DNA of 5,273 bases from Halanaerobiaceae bacterium (lineage in GTDB: Bacteria; Bacillota; Halanaerobiia; Halanaerobiales; Halarsenatibacteraceae). Position numbers and translations under genes: made by a program. Positions within the stretch are counted from its first letter, which is position 1; each line of letters opens with the position of its first letter. The DNA is taken from NCBI GenBank assembly GCA_003554685.1, contig PWHA01000085.1, positions 1-5,273 of the forward strand, written 5' to 3'. The notes beneath the pieces were generated by a model. It ran no database searches. It had not been told where the DNA came from and saw nothing but the letters and a program-made list of their open reading frames with translations. Of this stretch, positions 1 to 5,273 are shown one piece after another.

Positions 1-389
1 AGGTGTTTAACTACGGAGATATGAAGCGAGACTTCACATATGTTGATGATGTAGTGGAGGGAATATATAAGCTTTGTTTTCAGCCAGCAGAACCGGATGA
101 AAACTGGGATGGTGAAGATCCTAATCCCGGTACCAGCAAAGCTCCTTATAGAATATATAACATAGGTAATAATAGTCCTGTAGAGCTCATGGATTTTATT
201 GAATGCATAGAAGAAGAGCTGGAAATGGAAGCGGATAAAGAATTTAAACCCATGCAGCCAGGGGATGTGAAAATTACGTATGCTGATGTGGAGGATTTAA
301 TTGAGGATATAGATTATGCACCGGATACTTCACTGGAAGAAGGTTTAAAGAAGTTTATAGAATGGTATCGAGATTATTATGAAATGTAA
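1..389 (+). CDS. UDP-glucuronate 4-epimerase, C-terminal part (5' end outside window)
   Basis: This is the C-terminal 128 residues of an extended short-chain dehydrogenase/reductase of the NAD-dependent sugar-nucleotide epimerase type; the first whole codon is at base 3. The family is about 320-350 residues, so roughly the last third is present, and the Rossmann glycine motif and the catalytic YxxxK lie off the left edge. Seen directly: RDFTYVDDVVEGI near the start, YNIGNNSPVELMDFI at about residues 52-66, QPGDVKITYAD at about 85-95, and a closing LKKFIEWYRDYY. This set, with the PNPGTSKAPYR stretch, fits the CapI-type UDP-glucuronate 4-epimerases, which convert UDP-GlcA to UDP-GalA in the cytoplasm. 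A related epimerase or decarboxylase cannot be excluded without the N-terminus. The GTG at base 3 codes for an internal valine and is not a start. The next gene begins within 20-30 bases, so this is one operon supplying nucleotide-sugar precursor for the glycan. Confidence 0.85.
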   Translation, partial: VFNYGDMKRDFTYVDDVVEGIYKLCFQPAEPDENWDGEDPNPGTSKAPYRIYNIGNNSPVELMDFIECIEEELEMEADKEFKPMQPGDVKITYADVEDLIEDIDYAPDTSLEEGLKKFIEWYRDYYEM

Positions 390-403
390 GAAATAGAGAA
401 AGG

Positions 404-410
404 AAAGGTG
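404..410 (+). promoter_or_regulatory. Shine-Dalgarno site for the glycosyltransferase gene
   Basis: AAAGGTG lies 8 nt before the ATC at 419, and a second SD-like stretch, AGAAAGGA, lies at 397-404. The spacing suits initiation at 419. AGAAAGGA is only 3 nt from the GTG at 408, which is short for that start. AGGT (406-409) can pair with ACCT (414-417) over a GAAG loop, a 4-bp hairpin that could mask the site weakly. This site matters because no ATG, GTG or TTG lies in the glycosyltransferase frame here. Confidence 0.55.
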
Positions 411-434
411 AAGACCTCATCTCAAAAAAAGTAA
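408..434 (+). other. GTG-started mini-ORF ending after an A AAA AAG slippery site
   Basis: In the frame one base ahead of the glycosyltransferase there is GTG AAG ACC TCA TCT CAA AAA AAG TAA. The heptamer A AAA AAG at 425-431 is in the phase needed for tandem -1 slippage, as in dnaX and many insertion sequences. A -1 shift makes GTA (431-433) the next codon, which is exactly the glycosyltransferase frame. Polymerase adding one A to the seven-A run (424-430) would have the same effect. CAAAAA (423-428) can also pair with TTTTTG (435-440), and ACCTC (414-418) with GAGGT (450-454), giving a weak nested structure around the site. It may equally be a missing A in the assembly or a natural indel; sequence alone cannot decide. 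Confidence 0.4.
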
Positions 435-1543
435 TTTTTGTTGCCAATAGAGGTTATGCATTATATAGTTCACGTAAACTAATTATTGAAAGATTTTTAA
501 ACAGAGGCTGGCAGGTAGGGATATTTTCCTCTGATGATAAGTATTCTCGTAAACTATCTGAACTGGGAGCAGAGATTATAGACTTAGATATTTATAGAGA
601 GGGTTTTTCCCTGTATAATGATACGAAAACATTTATAAAAACTCTTGGTATTTATAGGAAATATAAGCCTGATTTGATTCATCAGTTCCATGCCAAACCA
701 ATTATTCTGGGCAATGCAGCTTCGATATTTGCTTCAAACAAAACAAAAATGGTAAGTACTATTACGGGTTTGGGTCACCCCTTTATTGCTGGAGGTTTAT
801 TGAAAAAATTAGGTGGTATTGGATATAATCTTTTTCTAAATAGAAGTGATAAGGTAATATTTCAGAACAGAGATGATAGGCAGTTATTTATAGATAATAA
901 CTGGATAAGTGCAGATAAAGCAGAACTGATTGTTAGCTCGGGTATAGCGGTTGATGATTTTGAATTTGTGGGGTATGATGGTAATGACAGGGATATAAAA
1001 GTATTAATTGCTACCAGACTACTGGGAGAAAAAGGTGTAGAAGAGTATGTAGAAGCTGCTGAGATTATAAAATCAAAAAGAGATAATATAAGGTTTCAGA
1101 TAGGTGGCGAGTTTGATCCTTATCATCCTGATTCCATATCTCGAAAATGGATTGAGGAAAAGGCGGAAGAAGGAGTAATTGAATTTCTGGGTTACATAGA
1201 TGATATGTCACAAAAATTAAAGGAAATTGATATTTTTGTGCTGCCTTCTTATCGGGAGGGAGTTCCCCGGGTTTTGCTGGAGGCAGCAGCCACCGGTAAG
1301 CCGGTGGTAACTACGGATGCCCCCGGGTGTAGAGAAGCGGTTATTGACGGTGAGACCGGCAAATTAGTTCCGCCGCGGGACAGTCAGGCCCTGGCTGAGG
1401 CAATATTATCACTGGTAGATGAGGAAGATAAGAGAAAAGAAATGGGGATTAAGGGCAGAAAAAGAGTGGAAGCAGAGTTTGATATAAAAGAGATTACCAA
1501 ACAGTATTTTGAAGTATACAGGAAATTGGGATTTGATATATAG
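419..1543 (+). CDS. GT4-family glycosyltransferase (start codon non-standard or frameshifted)
   Basis: This is a retaining GT-B glycosyltransferase of family GT4, expected to add a sugar from a nucleotide donor to a lipid-linked glycan on the cytoplasmic side of the membrane. Counted from ATC 419 it has 374 residues, usual for the family. The N-terminal domain opens with KKVIFVANRGYALYSSRK, the expected first strand and loop. VIFQNRDD (about 146-153) sits before the linker. The C-terminal donor domain has LIATRLLGEKGVEEY, then REGVPRVLLEA with the EX7E pair at about E280 and E288, then GKPVVTTDAPGCREAV. The GLGHPFI and DAPGCRE motifs resemble PglA/WbpT-like enzymes, but the sugar cannot be assigned. 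The first ordinary start is TTG 674, which would remove 85 conserved-looking residues and is unlikely. The start is therefore either ATC 419 behind AAAGGTG, or GTG 408 with a -1 shift or restored A at the poly-A run (378 residues). The family call is firm; the start is not. Confidence 0.88.
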   Translation: MSKKVIFVANRGYALYSSRKLIIERFLNRGWQVGIFSSDDKYSRKLSELGAEIIDLDIYREGFSLYNDTKTFIKTLGIYRKYKPDLIHQFHAKPIILGNAASIFASNKTKMVSTITGLGHPFIAGGLLKKLGGIGYNLFLNRSDKVIFQNRDDRQLFIDNNWISADKAELIVSSGIAVDDFEFVGYDGNDRDIKVLIATRLLGEKGVEEYVEAAEIIKSKRDNIRFQIGGEFDPYHPDSISRKWIEEKAEEGVIEFLGYIDDMSQKLKEIDIFVLPSYREGVPRVLLEAAATGKPVVTTDAPGCREAVIDGETGKLVPPRDSQALAEAILSLVDEEDKRKEMGIKGRKRVEAEFDIKEITKQYFEVYRKLGFDI

Positions 1544-1547
1544 ATAT

Positions 1548-1553
1548 GAGGTG
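1548..1553 (+). promoter_or_regulatory. Ribosome binding site of the sulfotransferase gene
   Basis: GAGGTG lies 5 nt before the ATG at 1559 and supports that start. The intergenic gap after the glycosyltransferase stop is only 15 nt, so no separate promoter is expected. Confidence 0.7.
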
Positions 1554-1558
1554 TTGTT

Positions 1559-2467
1559 ATGGTTAAACCTGGCAAGGATTATCAACCTGTAATTATTATT
1601 GGTGCTCCCAGATCTGGCACAAATATGCTTAGGGATGTTTTGACAGCTATAGATGGGGTGAATACCTGGCCATGTGATGAAATAAATTACATATGGCGCT
1701 ATGGACAGGCCTCCAATCCTGTGGATGAATTTACAGCTGAAGATGTTAATAAAAAGAATAAAACCTACATAAGAAAACAGTTTAATAAATTACAGAGGAA
1801 GACGGGATCAGATTATGTAGTGGAAAAAACCTGTGCCAATTCTCTGCGGGTTGATTTTGTGGAGGAAATAATACCGGAAGCCAGATACATTTTTTTGTTT
1901 CGAAACCCTGTGGATGTAGTGACTTCAGCCAGGAAAAGATGGAAAGCTTCTCTGGATTTATTATATATTCTTAAAAAAGCCAGGTTTGTGCCGCTAAAAG
2001 ATGTGCCCTATTACGCTGTAAAATATCTGTGGAACAGAGTTTATAAGCTGTTTTCCAGCCAGGAAAGGCTGGCTTTCTGGGGACCAAAATTCAAAGGGAT
2101 GTATGAGGAGCTGGACAGGGAAAGTTCTGTAGAAAGGATATGTGCCCTGCAGTGGAAGAAGTGCGCAGAAACCTCTCTACAGGTGCTTAGGAACTTAAAT
2201 AGGGATAGAGTTCACGCTGTGGCTTATGAGAATTTTGTTTTTAATCCTGAAAATAAGTTGAAGAGAATGCTGGACTGGATGGAAATTAATAAAGATGATC
2301 TGGATGTAAGCTCACTTGTGGCTGATGTATCTACAGCCAGCGTGGAAAAAGGTTATGATAAGCTGGATGAGGAAACAATTGCTATGGTTGAAGATATCAC
2401 CTGGAATGTTTATGAAGAAATAATAGAAGAATTTGACAGGGAAGTAAAGACTTATGGTAGCAGCTAA
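1559..2467 (+). CDS. PAPS-dependent sulfotransferase (sulfotransferase family)
   Basis: This 302-residue cytosolic-type sulfotransferase is predicted to move a sulfuryl group from 3'-phosphoadenosine 5'-phosphosulfate (PAPS) to a hydroxyl or amino group, here most likely on a glycan intermediate. The 5'-phosphosulfate-binding loop is GAPRSGTNML at residues 15-24. The 3'-phosphate-binding motif is RNPVDVVTSARKRW at 115-128, with the family's Arg and Ser at R115 and S123. VVEKTCANS (87-95) follows the usual EKTPxN pattern with Cys in place of Pro. YENFVFNPENKLKRMLDWM (223-241) matches the conserved C-terminal segment. No signal peptide or membrane segment is evident. It sits between a glycosyltransferase and the initiating phosphoglycosyl transferase, and cysDN, which supplies the PAPS precursor, starts about 1.1 kb downstream. 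This makes sulfation of the locus's own polysaccharide the best guess. The acceptor cannot be read from sequence. Its 3' end overlaps the next gene by 14 nt, implying coupled translation. Confidence 0.88.
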   Translation: MVKPGKDYQPVIIIGAPRSGTNMLRDVLTAIDGVNTWPCDEINYIWRYGQASNPVDEFTAEDVNKKNKTYIRKQFNKLQRKTGSDYVVEKTCANSLRVDFVEEIIPEARYIFLFRNPVDVVTSARKRWKASLDLLYILKKARFVPLKDVPYYAVKYLWNRVYKLFSSQERLAFWGPKFKGMYEELDRESSVERICALQWKKCAETSLQVLRNLNRDRVHAVAYENFVFNPENKLKRMLDWMEINKDDLDVSSLVADVSTASVEKGYDKLDEETIAMVEDITWNVYEEIIEEFDREVKTYGSS

Positions 2468-3467
2468 TATTTTTTTGTTGTTTTTTGCCAGTCTATTTGT
2501 CTGTTATATTTTAATGCCCGCAGTAATGAGATTGAATATTTTGGATCGACCCAATGAGAGAAAAATCCATGAAAATCCCACTCCTAAAGCTGGAGGACTG
2601 GCGGTATATTTTGCCAGTTTATTTGCCCTGGGAGTTTATTATATTTTAAGCGGTTTTAATATTACCAGTTTTAAAATTATTGTTTTAGCTTTTTTAATGA
2701 TGTCAGTTGGTTTTATCGATGATTATAAAGAACTAAGACCTAAAGTTAAACTACTTCTGCAGATATTGCTGGCAATAATAACAGTTTATTTGGGCTTTTA
2801 CTTTCAGCTATTAAATATAGCAGCTGTTGACTATTTAGCCACCATAATCTGGATTGTGGGCTTTGTTAATGCCTTTAATTTGCTGGATGGAATGGATGGT
2901 CTGGCTCCGGGAGTCTTTTTCATCTCTATGGTGGGGTTTTTAGTTTTACTGGAAAGCAGTGTATTTATGGCGGTGATAATAGCCTTTTTAGGGGCAGGAG
3001 CAGGCTTTTTATATTATAACTATCCACCGGCGAGTATATTCCTGGGAGATACCGGCAGCCTGCTGTTAGGCTATTTACTGGCCCTGCTGGCAGTTATTAT
3101 CACACAGACTATATCTGTTAATTTTTTGGAGAAAGGATACATAGTTTTTTTCATATTATTTATACCTATCTTTGATACCGCCTTAACTATTGTGAGACGC
3201 TATATACATGAAGAACCAATTTTTAAACCGGATAGAAGTCATTTTTATAACCTGCTGCAGGATTTAAAGGGTTTTACAACCAGGCAGGTTATTTACACGA
3301 TATATCTGGTTAACGTCATTACAGTATTGTTATCACTGCTGGTATTTAGGTTTTCGACCCCGGTATTACTGGCGGTTGCTTTATTATTTATTGGCATCGT
3401 AATATATCTGGTAATTAAAAACAATTTCTTAATTGTGGATAGCAATTTGGATGATAGTAATACTTGA
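2454..3467 (+). CDS. WecA/TagO-like undecaprenyl-phosphate sugar-1-phosphate transferase (MraY/WecA family)
   Basis: This 337-residue polytopic membrane protein has about 11 hydrophobic segments. It is predicted to transfer a sugar-1-phosphate, commonly GlcNAc-1-P, from UDP-sugar to undecaprenyl phosphate, the first membrane step in building a glycan. Motifs seen: PKAGGLA (44-50), GFIDDYKELRPK with the Asp pair at 89-90, NAFNLLDGMDGLA (139-151), FLGDTGSLLLGY (196-207), and FIPIFDT with D241. These are the Mg2+ and nucleotide-binding elements of polyprenyl-phosphate N-acetylhexosamine-1-phosphate transferases. The cytoplasmic loop normally carrying the HIHHR-like motif reads DRSHFYNLLQD here (260-270), keeping one His but not the HH pair. 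The C-terminal tail is short and polar (DSNLDDSNT). The start ATG lies inside the sulfotransferase gene, with AGGGAAG (2438-2444) 9 nt upstream. Lipid and sugar specificity are inferred from family only. Confidence 0.9.
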   Translation: MVAANIFLLFFASLFVCYILMPAVMRLNILDRPNERKIHENPTPKAGGLAVYFASLFALGVYYILSGFNITSFKIIVLAFLMMSVGFIDDYKELRPKVKLLLQILLAIITVYLGFYFQLLNIAAVDYLATIIWIVGFVNAFNLLDGMDGLAPGVFFISMVGFLVLLESSVFMAVIIAFLGAGAGFLYYNYPPASIFLGDTGSLLLGYLLALLAVIITQTISVNFLEKGYIVFFILFIPIFDTALTIVRRYIHEEPIFKPDRSHFYNLLQDLKGFTTRQVIYTIYLVNVITVLLSLLVFRFSTPVLLAVALLFIGIVIYLVIKNNFLIVDSNLDDSNT

Positions 3468-3513
3468 ATGAGATAATTTTTCCAATTCACCCTGGAACAG
3501 AACTTAGTTGTTG

Positions 3514-3542
3514 GTGACAGATTCTCGAATATGTGTTAATAT
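3514..3542 (+). promoter_or_regulatory. Putative sigma-A promoter of cysDN with extended -10
   Basis: GTGACA (3514-3519, five of six to TTGACA) is followed by a 17-nt spacer and TAATAT (3537-3542, four of six to TATAAT). A TGn extension (3534-3536) stands directly before the -10 element. Transcription would begin near 3549, leaving a leader of about 58 nt. Position and spacing fit well, but in AT-rich DNA such matches also occur by chance. Confidence 0.5.
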
Positions 3543-3560
3543 ATGGGCGAATGTTGTAAA

Positions 3561-3579
3561 ATTAATTGATAATATTAAT
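3561..3579. repeat. Small AT-rich inverted repeat in the cysD leader
   Basis: Two ATTAAT arms (3561-3566 and 3574-3579) flank a 7-nt centre. TTAATAT of the -10 region (3536-3542) also has its exact reverse complement at 3572-3578. These could be operator half-sites for a sulfur regulator, but ATTAAT is self-palindromic and the region is AT-rich, so chance is the likelier explanation. Confidence 0.2.
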
Positions 3580-3592
3580 CCCTAATACTCAT

Positions 3593-3598
3593 AGGAGG
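3593..3598 (+). promoter_or_regulatory. Ribosome binding site of cysD
   Basis: AGGAGG is a consensus SD sequence placed 8 nt before the ATG at 3607. It fixes the cysD start and predicts strong translation. Confidence 0.85.
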
Positions 3599-3606
3599 CA
3601 GAATAG

Positions 3607-4488
3607 ATGAATCACTTAGACCGTCTGGAAAACAAAAGCATACACATATTGCGTGAAGCCTACAGCGAATTTGATAACCTGTCCATGCTGTGGTCAGTGG
3701 GCAAGGACAGCACAGTTATGCTGTGGCTGGCCCGCAAGGCATTTTTCGGTCATGTACCGATACCTTTAGTTCACATAGATACCGGTTATATGATACCGGA
3801 GATGATAGAGCACAGAGATAAGCTGGCCAGAGAGTGGGAGCTGGAGATGATCTACGGGATCAATGAAGAAGCTTTAGAAGAAGACCGGACATTCCCCGAG
3901 GGAGATGCCTCACATTTAGAATGCTGTGAAAACATGAAAACCGAGGCTTTAAAAAGAACCCTGGACGGGAGCTGGCCTCGCTATCGATTGAATCACAACA
4001 CCGGTGAGTATGAGATAGATGATAACAAAGAACCTTACACTGGAGTAATTGTGGGCGGCAGAGCAGATGAAGAAGGATCAAGATCGAAAGAAAGATATTT
4101 TTCCGCCCGCGATGAGAACAATGACTGGCATGTAAGCCAGCAGCCCCCCGAGTTCTGGAGCCAGTACAAGACTGACTTTGCCCCCGGCACCCATGTCAGG
4201 ATTCATCCTATACTGGACTGGACCGAGGTTGATATCTGGGAGTATATCCAGAGAGAGAATATACCTGTGGTTTCACTTTACTTTGATCGGGGTGAAGGTG
4301 AGAGATATCGTTCACTCGGCTGCTATCCCTGTACTGATACTGTAGAATCCACCGCCAGCAATGTGGAGGAAGTTGTAGAGGAATTAAAATCCGGTAAGTT
4401 TTCTGATATAGCAGAAAGAGACGGCAGAGCCCAGGATGAAGAAGATGGCGGCGGACTGGAATCACTGCGCAGAGAGGGGTATATGTAA
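3607..4488 (+). CDS. cysD: Sulfate adenylyltransferase subunit 2 (ATP sulfurylase small subunit)
   Basis: This 293-residue protein is the catalytic N-type ATP pyrophosphatase subunit of the CysDN ATP sulfurylase. It forms adenosine 5'-phosphosulfate (APS) and PPi from ATP and sulfate in the cytoplasm, driven by GTP hydrolysis in CysN. The PP-loop is SVGKDS at 30-35, followed by VMLWLARKAFFG. Other family signatures are GRADEEGSRSKERYFSARDE (151-170), HPILDWTEVDIWEYI (200-214), RSLGCYPCT (235-243) and the closing GGGLESLRREGYM. The length is close to the usual 300. It differs from E. coli CysD by an insertion-like acidic stretch around 124-142 and by two cysteine pairs, C106/C107 and C239/C242. 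This resembles a second CysD subgroup that I associate with Deltaproteobacteria and other anaerobes (from memory, unverified). It is one base from cysN. Its likely job is APS supply for PAPS and the upstream sulfotransferase, though assimilation is also possible. Confidence 0.95.
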   Translation: MNHLDRLENKSIHILREAYSEFDNLSMLWSVGKDSTVMLWLARKAFFGHVPIPLVHIDTGYMIPEMIEHRDKLAREWELEMIYGINEEALEEDRTFPEGDASHLECCENMKTEALKRTLDGSWPRYRLNHNTGEYEIDDNKEPYTGVIVGGRADEEGSRSKERYFSARDENNDWHVSQQPPEFWSQYKTDFAPGTHVRIHPILDWTEVDIWEYIQRENIPVVSLYFDRGEGERYRSLGCYPCTDTVESTASNVEEVVEELKSGKFSDIAERDGRAQDEEDGGGLESLRREGYM

Positions 4489-4489
4489 T

Positions 4490-5273
4490 ATGCAGACAGA
4501 AGTAGGAACCGAAGAACAGGACATAAAGCTGGTAATGGCCGGGCACGTAGATCACGGTAAAAGCACAATCATCGGCAGGCTTTTAGCCGATACTGATTCT
4601 TTGCCAGAGGGCAAGCTGGAACAGGTGAAGGAAAACTGCCGCAAAAACTCCAAACCCTTTGAATATGCCTTCCTGCTGGATGCGCTAAAAGATGAACAGT
4701 CTCAGGGCATCACCATAGATTCCGCCCGTGTATTTTTTGAGACAGATTACAGGAAGTATATTATCCTGGATGCCCCCGGACATATTGAGTTTCTCAAAAA
4801 CATGGTTACGGGAGCAGCCAAAGCCGAGGCAGCGCTTCTGGTTATAGATGCCGAGGCCGGAGTGCAGGAAAACTCCCGCCGGCACGGATATATGCTGTCC
4901 ATGCTGGGTATAGACCAGATAGCAGTGCTGGTAAATAAGATGGACCTGGTCGATTATGATCAGGAAGTATATGAAGTAATAAAAGAAGAATACAGTAACT
5001 TCCTGCAGGATATAGATATCGAGCCGGAAACATTCGTACCCGTAAGCGGTTTTGAAGGAGATAATTTAATAGATCTTTCCCCCAACATGAACTGGTATCA
5101 GGGTGAAACTGTACTTGAACTCCTGGAAAGCTTTGAAAATGAGAAGCTGCCTGCAGATAAATCCTTTCGCATGCCGGTGCAGGATGTCTATAAGTTCACC
5201 AAAGGCGGTGATGACAGACGGATAGTGGCCGGCACTATTGAATCCGGTTCCATAGAGGTTGGTGATGAGATAG
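4490..5273 (+). CDS. cysN: Sulfate adenylyltransferase subunit 1, GTPase subunit (3' end outside window)
   Basis: This is the N-terminal 261 residues of the EF-Tu-like GTPase partner of CysD. GTP hydrolysis here drives APS formation, which is otherwise unfavourable. Seen in order: the G1 P-loop GHVDHGKS (18-25), the G2 region QGITIDSAR (72-80) with the switch threonine T75, G3 DAPGH (94-98), and G4 NKMD (149-152). The start of domain II follows (FRMPVQDVYKF onward). E. coli CysN has VDDGKS and DTPGH, so VDHGKS and DAPGH mark a variant closer in these motifs to translation GTPases. LLDALKDEQSQGITID and the cysD partner nevertheless make CysN the clear call. ATG 4490 is one base after the cysD stop, with AGAGGGG (4473-4479) upstream. 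CysN proteins are about 470 residues, or about 640 if fused to APS kinase (CysNC/NodQ); the window ends before that can be judged. Confidence 0.93.
   Translation, partial: MQTEVGTEEQDIKLVMAGHVDHGKSTIIGRLLADTDSLPEGKLEQVKENCRKNSKPFEYAFLLDALKDEQSQGITIDSARVFFETDYRKYIILDAPGHIEFLKNMVTGAAKAEAALLVIDAEAGVQENSRRHGYMLSMLGIDQIAVLVNKMDLVDYDQEVYEVIKEEYSNFLQDIDIEPETFVPVSGFEGDNLIDLSPNMNWYQGETVLELLESFENEKLPADKSFRMPVQDVYKFTKGGDDRRIVAGTIESGSIEVGDEI

Larger units (their letters stand above)
3468..3606 (+). other. Intergenic region between glycan operon and cysDN
   Basis: This 139-bp stretch is the only real gap in the window. No convincing rho-independent terminator is seen after 3467: a short T-run (3476-3481) has no GC-rich stem before it. 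TCACC (3487-3491) and GGTGA (3513-3517) could form a loose stem, but no T-tract follows. The region holds the promoter and ribosome binding site of cysD described separately. The leader of about 58 nt is too short for most known riboswitches, and no T-box or SAM-box pattern was recognised. Confidence 0.6.

Noticed and set aside
1290..1307. Perfect 7-bp hairpin CCACCGG-TAAG-CCGGTGG as a possible regulatory element
   Set aside because: It falls on codons for the conserved ATGKPVV segment, no T-run follows, and codon choice for these residues explains it.
674..1543. TTG 674 as the glycosyltransferase start
   Set aside because: It would delete about 85 residues that read as a normal GT4 N-terminal domain in the same open frame, and there is no good SD before it.
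1384..1575. Reverse-strand 63-codon ORF across the end of the glycosyltransferase gene
   Set aside because: It is antisense to a conserved coding region, low in complexity (Ser/Leu/Ile-rich), and has no family resemblance.
3293..3490. Reverse-strand 65-codon ORF over the 3' end of the transferase gene
   Set aside because: It is a shadow of AT-rich membrane-protein coding sequence, with no motif and no ribosome binding site of note.
3468..3520. Rho-independent terminator after the transferase gene
   Set aside because: The T-run at 3476-3481 has no GC stem before it, and the TCACC/GGTGA stem has a 21-nt interior and no T-tract after it.
3543..3606. Riboswitch or T-box in the cysD leader
   Set aside because: The leader is about 58 nt and AT-rich, with no recognisable conserved core.
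3860..4568. Reverse-strand ORFs of 73, 115 and 81 codons over cysD/cysN
   Set aside because: They lie wholly antisense to well-supported cysDN coding sequence, show no recognisable motifs, and overlap each other.
4685..5033. Reverse-strand 66- and 63-codon ORFs over cysN
   Set aside because: They overlap each other and the conserved GTPase motifs of cysN, so they are shadows.
3607..5273. nodPQ of a Nod-factor cluster, or dissimilatory sulfate reduction
   Set aside because: No nod genes are present, dissimilatory sulfate reducers generally use the homo-oligomeric Sat enzyme, and the neighbours are surface-polysaccharide genes.

Overview
The window holds six protein-coding genes, all on the + strand, in two blocks. 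It looks like bacterial chromosome, probably from a low- to mid-GC Firmicute-like anaerobe. AGA/AGG/ATA codons are common in the first block, Shine-Dalgarno (SD) sites are strong, spacing is tight, and the proteins are acidic. A halophilic lineage such as Halanaerobiales would fit, but that is inference only.

Block 1 (1-3467) is a surface-polysaccharide operon with gaps of 29 bases or less or short overlaps. In order it holds: the C-terminal third of a UDP-glucuronate 4-epimerase (cut by the window edge), a GT4 glycosyltransferase, a PAPS-dependent sulfotransferase, and a WecA/TagO-like undecaprenyl-phosphate sugar-1-phosphate transferase that would start a lipid-linked glycan. The glycosyltransferase has no ATG, GTG or TTG at its true N-terminus. 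Its reading frame extends about 85 residues upstream of the first conventional start (TTG at 674), to an ATC (419) placed 8 nt after an SD. In the overlapping frame, a GTG-started mini-ORF (408-434) ends right after an A AAA AAG slippery heptamer, and a -1 shift there would lead exactly into the glycosyltransferase frame.

A 139-bp intergenic region (3468-3606) follows. It holds a plausible extended -10 promoter and a strong AGGAGG ribosome binding site.

Block 2 (3607-5273) is cysD-cysN, the two subunits of GTP-driven ATP sulfurylase, one base apart. cysN runs off the right edge. Base composition is clearly richer in GC here than in block 1.

Taken together, cysDN makes APS. An APS kinase, not visible here (possibly fused to the missing cysN C-terminus or encoded next), would give PAPS. 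The sulfotransferase would use PAPS to sulfate a glycan built from uronic acid (epimerase), GT4 and the phosphoglycosyl transferase. The simplest reading is a locus for a sulfated, uronate-containing surface polysaccharide. The individual families are known; the unusual points are the sulfated-glycan context, the start or frameshift question in the GT4 gene, and the sequence variants in the transferase and in CysDN.
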